Positions 34,670 to 45,353 of a stretch of 64,000 bases of DNA are shown here, in pieces (positions within the stretch are counted from its first letter, which is position 1; every line of letters begins with the position of its first letter). Source of the stretch: Rhodobacter sp. 24-YEA-8 (GTDB lineage Bacteria; Pseudomonadota; Alphaproteobacteria; Rhodobacterales; Rhodobacteraceae); the NCBI RefSeq assembly GCF_900105075.1, contig NZ_FNSK01000001.1, positions 3,365,434-3,429,433 of the forward strand. Direction: 5' to 3'. A model generated the notes under the pieces. It worked only from the letters and a program-made list of their open reading frames with translations. It was not told the origin of the DNA and did not search any database. The translations under genes and the position numbers were made by a program.

Positions 34670-35009
34670 ATCCCTGTTGGCGATTGCCACGCTCGCGCTT
34701 TCCGGCTGCGTCGCCGGCGAGAGCATGATGCAGGAAACCACCCGCTCGCTGGCGCGTACTGCGGTGAACGGGGCGGCGAACCATTATTTGCCGGGCGTCA
34801 ATGTCTCGCCCTATACCGATTGCGTCATCAACAATGCGCAGACGGGGGAACTCATGCAGCTGGCGCAATATGCCTCGGCTGGTGCCAATGGCGCGACTCA
34901 GGCCTGGCCGGTGGTGCGCACCATCGCAAGCCGCCCCGAGGCAACCCAATGCCTGATTCAGTCGCTGAGCGCGACGGATCTGCTGAAAGTCGGGGGGGCC
35001 TCGCTGTGA
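34650..35009 (+). CDS. Lipoprotein 2 of the sdh operon
   Basis: A 119-residue precursor with lipobox LSGC (MPVSRTKSLLAIATLALSGC). The mature part contains TTRSLARTAV, NVSPYTDCVINNAQ, and a C-terminal VRTIASRPEATQCLIQ. The pattern TTR..A, LP, CxxN, and VRxIAxRPxAxxC is repeated in the next gene (35006), showing tandem duplication. Its start overlaps the end of lipoprotein 1 by 20 bp. Function unknown. Confidence 0.8.
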   Translation: MPVSRTKSLLAIATLALSGCVAGESMMQETTRSLARTAVNGAANHYLPGVNVSPYTDCVINNAQTGELMQLAQYASAGANGATQAWPVVRTIASRPEATQCLIQSLSATDLLKVGGASL

Positions 35010-35323
35010 TCCTCCGTTTTGCGCTGATCCCCGCCATGCTGCTGCTTGCCGCCTGCGATCCGCAGGCGCTGGCCGATAAGACCACCCGCAATATCGCGCA
35101 TGGCGTGGTGTTGCCGGTGGTGTCGCGGGACCTGCCAGCAGGCCCGGCCGGTCAGGCGACGGAGTGCATTCTCAACGCGGCGTCAATGCCCGAGATCCGG
35201 GCACTTGCGCGCGATACCGGTGTCGAGGCCGGCAGCCTCACCCGCGAGAATGTCAGGAACATCGCGCTGCGCCCCGCCGCGCAAAGCTGCTTTGCCGCCC
35301 ATAACATCCCGCAGGTGCGCTGA
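35006..35323 (+). CDS. Lipoprotein 3 of the sdh operon, paralogue of lipoprotein 2
   Basis: A 105-residue precursor read from a GTG at 35006 that overlaps the upstream stop by 4 bp (GTGA). Lipobox LAAC (ILRFALIPAMLLLAACDP). The mature part has TTRNIAHGVV, ATECILNAASMPEIRALAR and VRNIALRPAAQSCFAA, matching lipoprotein 2 segment by segment. A longer reading from an upstream ATG would lose the signal peptide, so the GTG start is preferred. Function unknown. Confidence 0.75.
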   Translation: MILRFALIPAMLLLAACDPQALADKTTRNIAHGVVLPVVSRDLPAGPAGQATECILNAASMPEIRALARDTGVEAGSLTRENVRNIALRPAAQSCFAAHNIPQVR

Positions 35324-35619
35324 TGCGTCCCCTCGCCCCGCTTGTTCTGCTCTTCCTTGCCGCCTGCGGCCCGGTTTCGGTTCATCGCGCCGAAGAAATG
35401 TGCCTCAAATCCGCGCGCGAGGCGAAGGGGCCGACCGGGACGGCAGGGATCGGCATCGTCTCCGGCCCCTCGGGCACCAGACCGCGCGGCGATCTGGAAC
35501 TCAATATTTCGTCTGACTGGCTGATGCGCCGGGATCCGGCGGTGGTCTATGAGACCTGTGTGATGTCCAAATCGGGGCAGGCGCCAGGCCGCCCCTATCA
35601 TATGCTGGTGCGGGGATAG
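35323..35619 (+). CDS. Lipoprotein 4 of the sdh operon
   Basis: A 98-residue precursor with lipobox LAAC (MRPLAPLVLLFLAACGP). The mature part has HRAEEMCLKSAREAKGPTG, a Gly/Thr-rich segment (GIGIVSGPSGTRPRGDLEL) and PAVVYETCVMSKSG with a second cysteine. It starts at 35323 overlapping the previous stop by one base (TGATG). It is the last small gene before sdhB. Function unknown. Confidence 0.8.
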   Translation: MRPLAPLVLLFLAACGPVSVHRAEEMCLKSAREAKGPTGTAGIGIVSGPSGTRPRGDLELNISSDWLMRRDPAVVYETCVMSKSGQAPGRPYHMLVRG

Positions 35620-35762
35620 GCAGGATGCAGGCGCGTCCGGGGCCGGGCCCCGCAACCAGAAACTGCGCCGGCCTGCCCGGTACCTTCATCGCCCGGCGCC
35701 CTGTGGCGCCCCGCGGATTTCATTACGGCGCCAAGCGCAAAGCCAGAGCCTGAGGAACAGCC

Positions 35763-36542
35763 ATGGTCCAGTTTTCGCTCCCCAAGAACTCCAAGGTCCG
35801 TACCGGCAAGACCTGGCCAAAGCCCGCCGGTGCGAAGAACACCCGGGCCTTCCGCATCTATCGCTGGGATCCTGATACCGGCGAGAACCCGCGGGTCGAC
35901 ACCTATTATCTTGATATGGATAAATGCGGGCCGATGGTTCTGGACGCGCTGATCAAGATCAAAAACGAGATCGATCCGACGCTGACCTTCCGCCGCTCGT
36001 GCCGCGAAGGGATTTGCGGCTCCTGCGCGATGAATATCGATGGTGGCAACCATCTGGCCTGTATCTATGGGCTTGATGAGATCCGGGGGGATGTAAAGAT
36101 TTACCCGCTGCCGCATATGTCGGTAATCAAGGACCTGATCCCGGATCTGACGCATTTCTACGCGCAGCATGCCTCGATTATGCCCTGGCTGGAGACGCGT
36201 TCGAACACGCCGGCGAAAGAATGGCGCCAGTCGATCGAGGATCGCAAAAAGCTCGACGGGCTTTATGAATGCGTGATGTGCGCCTCCTGCTCGACGTCCT
36301 GCCCGAGCTATTGGTGGAATTCCGAGAAATATCTCGGCCCGGCGGCGCTGCTGCATGCCTATCGCTGGATCGTCGATTCCCGCGATGAGATCACCGGCGA
36401 GCGTCTCGACGGGCTGGAAGATCCGTTCAAGCTTTATCGCTGCCATACAATCATGAACTGCGCCAAGACCTGCCCGAAGGGGCTTAACCCGGCAAAGGCG
36501 ATTGCAGAAATCAAGAACCTGATGGTCGAGCGCGCCGTCTGA
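35763..36542 (+). CDS. sdhB: Succinate dehydrogenase iron-sulphur subunit
   Basis: Carries electrons from SdhA to quinone through [2Fe-2S], [4Fe-4S] and [3Fe-4S] centres. The 259-residue protein has the expected cysteines: CREGICGSC (C80, C85, C88) with C100 for the 2Fe-2S; CVMCASC (C170, C173, C176) and C180; and C227, C233, C237 in [12 protein letters not shown]. Length is typical. It is separated from sdhA by four lipoprotein genes. The ATG at 35763 has GAGGAA upstream. A composite hairpin repeat lies just after the stop. Confidence 0.97.
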   Translation: MVQFSLPKNSKVRTGKTWPKPAGAKNTRAFRIYRWDPDTGENPRVDTYYLDMDKCGPMVLDALIKIKNEIDPTLTFRRSCREGICGSCAMNIDGGNHLACIYGLDEIRGDVKIYPLPHMSVIKDLIPDLTHFYAQHASIMPWLETRSNTPAKEWRQSIEDRKKLDGLYECVMCASCSTSCPSYWWNSEKYLGPAALLHAYRWIVDSRDEITGERLDGLEDPFKLYRCHTIMNCAKTCPKGLNPAKAIAEIKNLMVERAV

Positions 36543-36555
36543 ACCTGGCCGGGGA

Positions 36556-36651
36556 GAGGGGGCCAGCCCCCTCGCGCGTGCCGCGCTCACCCCCGGGATA
36601 TTTAGAGACAGATGAAGGAGGCAGTGTTTTTCATCTGTCCTTAAATATCCC
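36556..36651. repeat. Composite intergenic hairpin repeat, copy B
   Basis: GAGGGGGC-ca-GCCCCCTC (36556-36573), GCGCG-tgc-CGCGC (36574-36586), then 21-nt arms 36595-36615 and 36631-36651 with two mismatches around GGGATATTTAGAGACAGATG. Same plan as copy A; the second stem has different but still paired bases. It directly follows sdhB and probably acts as its terminator or 3'-end element. Confidence 0.75.
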
Positions 36652-36701
36652 CGCCGGAGGCGCAGGCTGGCCAGGGGCACAGGTGCCGGAGTTGTTTCGC
36701 C

Positions 36702-36914
36702 ATGATCCTGTTTCTCCCCATTGGCCTTGCTTTGCTCTTTTTCGGGCTGTGGTATTACAGGCGCGGGTCAACCCTGACCCGCGCCTGTCGCTGGCGGCTT
36801 GAACGCCATATTGGCCCCGATCATTACCGCTGCGCGGCCTGCGGGGCTGTGACCGATACCGGGCCGGGGCGAACGCCGAATGCCTGTCTTCGGCCAGGGC
36901 GCGGTCAGCAGTAA
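36702..36914 (+). CDS. Possible small membrane protein with CxxC pair
   Basis: A 70-residue frame: MILFLPIGLALLFFGLWYYR (one membrane segment), then RACRWRLERHIGPDHYRCAA with a CAAC pair and a further cysteine near the end. A GGAG about 10 nt before the ATG is a moderate ribosome site. It ends 10 bp inside the convergent aldo/keto reductase gene. The CxxC after a membrane segment looks protein-like, but the frame has no known family and may be spurious. Confidence 0.45.
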   Translation: MILFLPIGLALLFFGLWYYRRGSTLTRACRWRLERHIGPDHYRCAACGAVTDTGPGRTPNACLRPGRGQQ

Positions 36915-37873
36915 CGCTCGACACCTGCCAGCTGGTGATCGCCGTAGCGGTCGCCTTCTGCAAAACCTGCGGGAAGCAACTGGTCGATCCGGGCTTGGTC
37001 TTCAGCCGTGAAGCTGATCTCGTCAGCTGCCAGCCAGTGCCGCAGATGCGCGGCGCTGCGGGTGCCGGGGATGGGCAGGATATGGTCGCCTTTTTGCAAG
37101 GTCCAGGCGAGGGCGGTGGCGGATGTGGTCCAGCCTCTCTCGCGGCAAAAGGCGCGGAAGCTTTCAATCTTTGCTGTATTGCGCGAGAAGGCCGGTTCGG
37201 TAAAGCGTGGATTGCGCCCGCGGAATCCGTCGGTCGGCGGCGCCAGCGCGGTCTCGCCCAGCATGCCGCGCGCCAGTGGCGAAAAGGCCACGAATGTAGT
37301 GCCAAGTTCAGCGCAGGCCTGGATCACGCCGAGCTCTGGCTGGCGGGTCCAGAGCGAATATTCATTCTGCACCGCCATACAGGGATGGATCGCATGGGCG
37401 CGGCGCAGAGTGGCGGGCGCAATCTCGGAGAGGCCGTAGCCGCCGATCTTTCCCTCCTCAATCAGCCGCGACAGGGTGCCGATCACCTCTTCCAGCGGGC
37501 GGTCTGCCTCGCGGCGGTGGATGTAGAAGAGATCGACGTGATCGCGGCCCAGGCGCTTCAGCGAGGCCTCCAGTTCGCTCCGCAGATAGGGTTCGGAATT
37601 GTCGATCCGGCGCGGGGTGCCATCGACGATTCCGGCTTTGGTGGCGATCACCGGGGAATGTCCGCGCGTCTTCAGCCATGTGCCGATCATGGTTTCCGAG
37701 ATGCCCATGCCATAGATATTGGCGGTGTCGAAATGGGTGATGCCGGCTTCCCAGGCGGCATCCAGCGCGCTGAGGCTGGTTGCCTCATCGGTCGCGCCAA
37801 ACATCCCGCCCAGGGACATCGCGCCAAATCCAATGGCGCCGACATCGTGGCGGCCGAGTTTACGGGTCTTCAT
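36905..37873 (-). CDS. Aldo/keto reductase
   Basis: NADPH-dependent aldehyde/ketone reductase of the AKR superfamily. Start at 37873 (322 residues) with AGGAG 7 nt upstream. Landmarks are MKTRKLGRHDVGAIGFGAMS, THFDTANIYGMG (catalytic Asp/Tyr), VIATKAGI (catalytic Lys), YIHRREADRPLEE (catalytic His) and the cofactor end segment around ILPIPGTRSAAHLRHWL. Substrate unknown. Confidence 0.9.
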   Translation of the reverse strand: MKTRKLGRHDVGAIGFGAMSLGGMFGATDEATSLSALDAAWEAGITHFDTANIYGMGISETMIGTWLKTRGHSPVIATKAGIVDGTPRRIDNSEPYLRSELEASLKRLGRDHVDLFYIHRREADRPLEEVIGTLSRLIEEGKIGGYGLSEIAPATLRRAHAIHPCMAVQNEYSLWTRQPELGVIQACAELGTTFVAFSPLARGMLGETALAPPTDGFRGRNPRFTEPAFSRNTAKIESFRAFCRERGWTTSATALAWTLQKGDHILPIPGTRSAAHLRHWLAADEISFTAEDQARIDQLLPAGFAEGDRYGDHQLAGVERYC

Positions 37874-37954
37874 GAGGAGGCTCCTGTCACGAGAGGGTGG
37901 CCATACAACAGGAGCGAATCGCTTCATGCAAGGGCGGAACAGCGACCCGCCATG

Positions 37955-37986
37955 CAAAAGGGGCGCAGCCTCGCAGCCACGCCCCT
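37955..37986 (-). terminator. Terminator of gdhA
   Basis: AAGGGGCG (37957-37964) and CGCCCCTT (37979-37986) form an 8-bp stem, and the minus strand continues with TT after the stem's own TT. It lies about 36 bp after the gdhA stop. Confidence 0.5.
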
Positions 37987-38021
37987 TGCTTTAACACATC
38001 CGGGAAGCCGTCCGGCCAGGA

Positions 38022-39682
<1,661 letters not shown>

Positions 39683-41680
39683 TCACGCGGCCTCGGGCTC
39701 CGGGTCCACCAGGGTCACGATATCCATCATGATCCGGTTCAGCTCGAAATCCTTCGGCGTATAAACGGCGGCGACCCCCATGGCGCGCAGCTTTACCGCG
39801 TCATCCTCGGGGATGATGCCGCCCACGACAACCGGGACGGTCAGGCCCGCCGCCCGCATCCGCTCCATCATATCGGAGATCAGCGGGATATGGCTGCCGG
39901 AAAGGATCGAGAGGCCGACGACATGCACGTCCTGGTCGGCGGCGGCGGCGACGATCTCGGCAGGTGTCAGGCGGATGCCTTCGTAATGGATCTCCATGCC
40001 GCAATCGCGGGCGCGGGCCGCAATCTGTTCGGCGCCGTTCGAGTGGCCGTCGAGGCCGGGCTTGCCCACAAGGAAGGACAATTGCCGGCCCAGTCGGGCC
40101 GAGACGGCCGAGACCGCCTCGCGGATCGGCTCCAGCCCTTCGGTGCGGTTCGAGGGGTTCTTCGACACACCTGTAGGCCCGCGATACTGGCCAAAAGCTT
40201 TGCGGACGGTTTCGCCCCATTCGCCGGTGGTTGCGCCGGCTTTGGCCGCTTTGATCGAGGGCGGCATGATATTGCGGCCCTGGGCGGCTGCCTCGCGCAA
40301 CTCTTCCAGGGCTTCGCGGACGCGTGCCTCGTCGCGTGCCTCGCGCCAGGCGCGCAGGCGGTCAAGCTGATCGGCCTCGGCCGCTTCATCGATGACCATG
40401 ATCGCGCCATCACCGGTGGTCAGGGGCGAGGGTTCGGTTTCGCGCCAGCGGTTGACGCCGACGACGATGGTCTCCTGGGTCTCGATGCGGCCGATGCGTT
40501 CGGCATTGGCCTCGACCAGCCGCGATTTCATATATTCGATCGAGGCGACTGCGCCGCCCATGGCGTCGATCTGCGCCAGCTCGTCACGCGCGCCCTGTTT
40601 CAGCGCCTCGACCTTGCGGTCGATGGCGGGGTTCTCGTCAAACAGATCGTCATATTCCAGCAGGTCGGTTTCGTAAGCCAGGATCTGCTGCATACGGAGC
40701 GACCATTGCTGATCCCAGGGCCGCGGCAGGCCAAGCGCCTCATTCCAGGCGGGCAGCTGCACCGCCCGCGCCCGGGCCTTTTTCGACAAGGTCACTGCCA
40801 GCATCTCGATCAGGATGCGATAGACGTTGTTTTCCGGCTGCGGTTCGGTAAGGCCAAGGCTGTTCACCTGCACCCCATAGCGGAAACGCGAGTATTTCTC
40901 GTCAGTTATGCCATAGCGGTCGCGGCAGATTTCGGTCCAGAGATCGACAAAGGCGCGCATCTTGCACATCTCGGTCACAAAGCGGATACCCGCATTGACG
41001 AAGAAGGAAATCCGCCCGACCATCTTGGGGAAGTCCTTTTCCGCGACCTTTCCTTTCAGATCATCGAGCACCGCGCAGGCGGTCGCGAGGGCAAATGCCA
41101 GCTCCTGTTCCGGCGTCGCGCCGGCCTCTTGCAGATGGTAGGAACAGACATTCATCGGGTTCCATTTTGGCAGGTTCTTACCCGTCCAGGCGGCGACATC
41201 GGTGATCAGCCGCAGGCTTGGCTTTGGCGGGCAGATATAGGTTCCGCGCGAGAGATATTCCTTGATGATGTCATTCTGAACCGTGCCCTGGAGCTGGGAA
41301 ATATCCGCGCCCTGTTCTTCGGCCACGGCAACATACAGCGCGAGCAGCCAGGGCGCCGTCGCGTTGATCGTCATCGAGGTGTTCATCTGTTCCAGCGGGA
41401 TATCTTTGAACAGGGACCGCATATCGCCCAGATGGCAGACCGGCACGCCGACCTTGCCGACCTCACCGCGCGAAAGCTCATGATCGCTGTCATAGCCGGT
41501 CTGGGTCGGCAGATCGAAGGCAACCGAGAGACCCGTCTGCCCCTTGGCGAGGTTGCCGCGATAGAGCTCGTTCGAGGCGCTGGCGGTCGAATGGCCGGCA
41601 TAGGTGCGAAAGAGCCAGGGCTTATCCTTCACCGGCTTTGCGCCTGTGCTGATCTCCGTGGGAGCTTTTGCTTCGGTCAT
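39683..41680 (-). CDS. ecm: (2R)-ethylmalonyl-CoA mutase
   Basis: Adenosylcobalamin enzyme of the ethylmalonyl-CoA pathway; converts (2R)-ethylmalonyl-CoA to (2S)-methylsuccinyl-CoA. Start at 41680 (665 residues), with GAGG about 5 nt upstream. The single chain has an N-terminal barrel (KPWLFRTYAGHSTASASNEL, GLSVAFDLPTQTGYDSD, MNTSMTINATAPWLLALY, GTYICPPKPSLRLI) and a C-terminal cobalamin domain with the base-off motif GLDGHSNGAEQIA (D-x-H-x-x-G) and VVGLSILSGSH. The length is below that of methylmalonyl-CoA mutase (about 710) and the barrel sequences match Ecm, so Ecm is favoured. An inverted repeat sits in the divergent gap to serB. Confidence 0.93.
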   Translation of the reverse strand: MTEAKAPTEISTGAKPVKDKPWLFRTYAGHSTASASNELYRGNLAKGQTGLSVAFDLPTQTGYDSDHELSRGEVGKVGVPVCHLGDMRSLFKDIPLEQMNTSMTINATAPWLLALYVAVAEEQGADISQLQGTVQNDIIKEYLSRGTYICPPKPSLRLITDVAAWTGKNLPKWNPMNVCSYHLQEAGATPEQELAFALATACAVLDDLKGKVAEKDFPKMVGRISFFVNAGIRFVTEMCKMRAFVDLWTEICRDRYGITDEKYSRFRYGVQVNSLGLTEPQPENNVYRILIEMLAVTLSKKARARAVQLPAWNEALGLPRPWDQQWSLRMQQILAYETDLLEYDDLFDENPAIDRKVEALKQGARDELAQIDAMGGAVASIEYMKSRLVEANAERIGRIETQETIVVGVNRWRETEPSPLTTGDGAIMVIDEAAEADQLDRLRAWREARDEARVREALEELREAAAQGRNIMPPSIKAAKAGATTGEWGETVRKAFGQYRGPTGVSKNPSNRTEGLEPIREAVSAVSARLGRQLSFLVGKPGLDGHSNGAEQIAARARDCGMEIHYEGIRLTPAEIVAAAADQDVHVVGLSILSGSHIPLISDMMERMRAAGLTVPVVVGGIIPEDDAVKLRAMGVAAVYTPKDFELNRIMMDIVTLVDPEPEAA

Positions 41681-41714
41681 GGTCGCCTCACCTGTCACGC
41701 GCCGAAAATTATGA

Positions 41715-41735
41715 ATGCGCAATAATCTTTCGCAT
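41715..41735. promoter_or_regulatory. Inverted repeat in the ecm-serB divergent gap
   Basis: ATGCGCAA (41715-41722), taatc, TTTCGCAT (41728-41735), one mismatch, centred about 45 bp upstream of the ecm start in an AT-rich stretch that probably holds its promoter. Regulator unknown. Confidence 0.4.
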
Positions 41736-41895
41736 AAATAGAGGTATGGATTATTTAATGACAATGTCAATCGCTGCAATGCGGCGCTTGCGATGCAGGT
41801 GCAAAAGAACTCCGGCGCGCTGGCTTTGGCCCCGGAAAGCGCGTAATTCCCGGGCTGAAACCATGCCTGAGTTCCCAGACGCGCCCGGAGGCCAG

Positions 41896-42771
41896 ATGTT
41901 CATCGCCACTTTGCTGACCAGCCCCGAGACCCCGATTCTGAACCGCGAAACGGTCGAGAGCCTGCGCAATGCCTGGGGTGGCGGCGATGCCCGCTGGCTG
42001 GATCCGGGTGTCGCGGCAGAGTTCCCTTTGGCGAATGTGCCGGACAATGTGGATCAGGTCTGGCACGATCTCCAGTCGCTGAAACTGGATCTGGCGGTTC
42101 AGCCCGGGGCGGGGCGGAAAAAACAGCTGCTGATTGCCGATATGGACAGCACGATGATCCGCCAGGAATGTATCGACGAGCTGGCCGATGAGGCCGGTGT
42201 GGGCGCGCATGTCGCGGGCATCACTGCGCGGGCGATGAATGGCGAGCTGGATTTCGAGGCGGCTTTGCGCGAGCGCGTGGGCCTGTTGAAAGGTCTGCCG
42301 GAAAGCGTGATCGCGGGCGTGATCCGGGACCGGATCACGCTGATGCCGGGCGGCACAGTGCTGTTGAACACCATGAAGGCGCAGGGCGCTTATACGGCGC
42401 TGGTCTCGGGCGGGTTTACCGCCTTTACTGCGGCCATTGCGGCGCGGCTCGGGTTCGATGAGAACCGCGCCAATACGCTGTTGGTTGCGGATGGGAAGCT
42501 GACCGGGATGGTTGCGGATCCGATCCTCGGGAAAGAGGCCAAGGTGACGGCACTGGAAGAAATCACCACCAGGCTCGGGATCGGCGCTGATCAGGTGATC
42601 GCGGTGGGCGACGGTGCCAATGACCTGCCGATGTTGCATCGCGCGGGGACCGGGGTCGCACTTCATGCCAAGCCGAAGGTTCAGGCCGAGGCGAAGATCC
42701 GGGTCAATCACGGGGATCTGACGGCTCTGCTGTATCTGCAGGGCTATGCGCGCGAAGAGTTCGCGGCATGA
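41896..42771 (+). CDS. serB: Phosphoserine phosphatase
   Basis: Dephosphorylates phosphoserine to serine, last step of serine synthesis. Start at 41896 (291 residues) with GGAGG 4 nt upstream. A HAD-fold enzyme: LLIADMDSTMIRQECIDELA (DxDST nucleophile), TALVSGGFTAFT (motif II serine), GKEAKVTALEEI (motif III lysine) and VIAVGDGANDLPMLHRAGTG (motif IV). The N-terminal 80 residues carry an ACT-like regulatory domain as in other alphaproteobacterial SerB. Overlaps the next gene by 4 bp. Confidence 0.95.
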   Translation: MFIATLLTSPETPILNRETVESLRNAWGGGDARWLDPGVAAEFPLANVPDNVDQVWHDLQSLKLDLAVQPGAGRKKQLLIADMDSTMIRQECIDELADEAGVGAHVAGITARAMNGELDFEAALRERVGLLKGLPESVIAGVIRDRITLMPGGTVLLNTMKAQGAYTALVSGGFTAFTAAIAARLGFDENRANTLLVADGKLTGMVADPILGKEAKVTALEEITTRLGIGADQVIAVGDGANDLPMLHRAGTGVALHAKPKVQAEAKIRVNHGDLTALLYLQGYAREEFAA

Positions 42772-43247
42772 TTATCCGCCGCGCCTTGCCCGCTGATGCA
42801 CCCGCGATGACGGAATTGCAAAACCAGATCATCCGCGAGGGCGGTACCACCGCCTATGAGGACGAGCGCGAGGAGGCCGATATCCTCGCGCGCTATATCG
42901 CACCGGAAGATGGCATCTGCTGCCATGTCGCCGAGCTCGGGGGCCGGGTGATCGGCTTTCAGGTCGTCTCTCCCAACCCGGCGCTGCCGGAGGGCTGGGC
43001 CGAGATCGGGACCTTCGTTGCATCGGATGTCCAGGCGCGCGGCATCGGCCAGGCGCTTTTCGCGGCGACGGGAGCTGCCGCCCGCGCGGCGGGGGTGGCG
43101 GTTCTGAACGCGACGATCCGCGCCGATAACCGCCCGGGGCTGGCCTATTATGCGCGGCTTGGCTTTGTGGATTACAGTACCGATCCGGGCTGGGCGCTGA
43201 AAAGCGGCGCGGTTGTCGGGCGGGTGAGCCGGCGGCTCGGGCTCTGA
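42768..43247 (+). CDS. GNAT family N-acetyltransferase
   Basis: A 159-residue acetyltransferase of the GCN5-related family. It has the N-terminal IIRRALPADAPAMTELQNQI helix, then the acetyl-CoA motif A (ASDVQARGIGQALFAATGAA, consensus QxxGxG/A) and LNATIRADNRPGLAYYARLG. Its target is not known. It overlaps serB by 4 bp (ATGA), so the two are translated together, and the TSUP permease follows 1 bp later. Confidence 0.88.
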   Translation: MIIRRALPADAPAMTELQNQIIREGGTTAYEDEREEADILARYIAPEDGICCHVAELGGRVIGFQVVSPNPALPEGWAEIGTFVASDVQARGIGQALFAATGAAARAAGVAVLNATIRADNRPGLAYYARLGFVDYSTDPGWALKSGAVVGRVSRRLGL

Positions 43248-43248
43248 C

Positions 43249-44013
43249 ATGTTTGAAATCGCGACGGATCTGGCGCTTTTCCTGATGCTCGCGGCCTTTG
43301 TGGCGGGGATGATCGATTCCATCGCCGGCGGCGGCGGTCTGATCACGGTGCCCGCTTTGCTGCTGGCCGGTGTTTCGCCGATCGAGGCGCTGGCCACCAA
43401 TAAGCTGCAAGGCAGCTTCGGCTCTGGCACCGCCGCGCTGACCTATGCCAAAGCGGGCCATGTGCGCCTGTCAGAACAGCTGCCGATGGCGGTGATTTCG
43501 GCCCTGGCGGCGGCGGCGGGCGCAATGGTGGCCCATCTGCTCTCGGCCGATCTTCTGCGGATCATCATGCCGGTCGTGCTGATCGCGGTGGCGGGCTTTT
43601 TTGCCTTTCGCAAAGGGCTGAGCGATCAGGACCGGGTGCAGCGGATGAAGCCCGCGGTTTTCGCCTTTACCATCGTGCCTGCCATCGCGGCTTATGACGG
43701 GTTCTTTGGCCCCGGAACTGGCAGCTTCTTCATGATGGGTTTCGTGCTGCTGGCCGGATATGGGGTGCTGCGGGCCACCGCCCATACCAAGCTCCTGAAT
43801 TTCGCGTCAAATCTCGGCTCGCTTGCGGTGTTCATACCTTCGGGAAATGTGCTCTGGCTGGTGGGGCTGGGTATGGCGCTGACCCAGACGCTCGGCGCCT
43901 GGATCGGGGCGAAGCTGGCCATGCGGATCGGGGCGCAGCTGATCCGGCCGCTGCTGGTCGTGACCTCGGGCGCTATGGCATTGCGTCTGATATGGCAGAT
44001 ATTCCACGGCTGA
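43249..44013 (+). CDS. TSUP (TauE/SafE) family membrane permease
   Basis: A 254-residue membrane protein with about eight segments. The N-terminal repeat carries LAAFVAGMIDSIAGGGGLIT and the second AAYDGFFGPGTGSFFMMGFV, which is the signature of the DUF81 branch of TSUP. Third TSUP gene in the window and the one closest to the classical YfcA type. It immediately follows the GNAT gene. Substrate unknown. Confidence 0.9.
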   Translation: MFEIATDLALFLMLAAFVAGMIDSIAGGGGLITVPALLLAGVSPIEALATNKLQGSFGSGTAALTYAKAGHVRLSEQLPMAVISALAAAAGAMVAHLLSADLLRIIMPVVLIAVAGFFAFRKGLSDQDRVQRMKPAVFAFTIVPAIAAYDGFFGPGTGSFFMMGFVLLAGYGVLRATAHTKLLNFASNLGSLAVFIPSGNVLWLVGLGMALTQTLGAWIGAKLAMRIGAQLIRPLLVVTSGAMALRLIWQIFHG

Positions 44014-44054
44014 CCCCCGGAGTCATACTGGCGGACCGGGGACCCGGAGGCACC

Positions 44055-45161
44055 TTATTCTGTACCGGGATCCCTGTGATCGGAGCCCCATGTCGCGTCC
44101 TGCATCTCGCGCAGCCGGCTCGCGGTGCGTTCGAATTCAAAGGCACCAGTGCCTTCGAGGTATAACCGCTCCGGCTCATCCGCTGCCGAGGCGATCAGCC
44201 GCACCTTTGCCTCGTAAAGCGCGTCGACCAGCGTCACAAAACGCTTTGCCTCATTATAGTTCGATGCCGAGAGCTGCGGGATATCTTCCAGAATCAGCAC
44301 CCGGCAGGCGCTGGCGATGGCAAGGAAATCTGCGGCCCCCAGCGGGCGGGCGCAAAGATCGTAGAAGCCCGCGCGCCCGACACCGCTGGCAAATCGCGGC
44401 AACTCGACCTCGCGGCCATTGACCGGCAGCCGCAGCGCCGTGCCCGCCGCGCCGCCGGTAAGGTCGTTCCAGATCGCATCGATCCGGCCGTGATTGCTGC
44501 CGGCGGGCTGGAACCAGACCTGCGCCCCGGTCAGCCTGTGCTGGCGATAATCATTGGCGCTGACGATCTCATGGATCACCAGCTTTTCGCGCAGGATGTC
44601 GATGAACGGCAGGAAGAGCTGCCGGTTCAGCCCGTTCTTGTACAGATCCTCGGGCGGGCGGTTCGAGGTCACCACCACCACCAGGCCCGCCGCAAAGAAT
44701 TTCTCGAACAGCCGCCCCACGATCATCGCATCGGTGATATCGGTGATCTGCATCTCGTCAAAGGCCAGCAACCGCAGCTCGCGCGTGATCTTTGCCGCCA
44801 CCGGCGCCAGCGCATCCTCGACGCCGGTCTTGCGCGCCTCATGCATCCCGTGATGGATTTCCTGCATGAAGGCATGGAAATGCACGCGGCGTTTCGCCTC
44901 GATCGCCGTCATTTCGGTGAAAAGATCCATCAGCATCGACTTGCCACGCCCGACGCCGCCCCAGAGATAGAGCCCTTTCGGTGCCGCCGGAGGTGCCTTG
45001 CCGAACAGGCCCGACAGAAAGCCGCCTTTGCGCGGCGGATGGCTTTCGAGCCAGTCGCGCAGGCTCTCGAGCAGGGGCAATACATCGCGCTGTGCCGGGT
45101 CGGGGCGCAGGCTGCCATCGGCCACCCGGGCCTCGTAAATCTCGGAAAGGGTCTGTCGCAT
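44055..45161 (-). CDS. zapE: Cell division protein ZapE (AFG1-like ATPase)
   Basis: ATPase of the AFG1/ZapE family, related to AAA+ proteins, acting at the division ring in bacteria. I took the ATG at 45161 (368 residues; MRQTLSEIYEARVADGSL), the usual ZapE start. Walker A is YLWGGVGRGKSMLMDLF, Walker B LLAFDEMQITDITDA and a sensor-like VVVVTSNRPPEDLYKNGLNR follows. Conserved VHFHAFMQEIH fits too. Convergent with the TSUP gene. Confidence 0.93.
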   Translation of the reverse strand: MRQTLSEIYEARVADGSLRPDPAQRDVLPLLESLRDWLESHPPRKGGFLSGLFGKAPPAAPKGLYLWGGVGRGKSMLMDLFTEMTAIEAKRRVHFHAFMQEIHHGMHEARKTGVEDALAPVAAKITRELRLLAFDEMQITDITDAMIVGRLFEKFFAAGLVVVVTSNRPPEDLYKNGLNRQLFLPFIDILREKLVIHEIVSANDYRQHRLTGAQVWFQPAGSNHGRIDAIWNDLTGGAAGTALRLPVNGREVELPRFASGVGRAGFYDLCARPLGAADFLAIASACRVLILEDIPQLSASNYNEAKRFVTLVDALYEAKVRLIASAADEPERLYLEGTGAFEFERTASRLREMQDATWGSDHRDPGTE

Positions 45162-45353
45162 CCGCGCTTTATAGCCGGGAGACGCGGGGGCGGGAAGCAC
45201 CAGACACGGTCGGTGGCCGGGGAATGCTGGCGGGCGCATGTGGGTCAGGGAATAATAGCAACAAATCGAATTACCCCCATTCCCACTAACCGAATCTATA
45301 CCCGCTTGTCCGATTCTGCCGGGGCAACATGTCTGACCCCGGGGGTTTATCCA

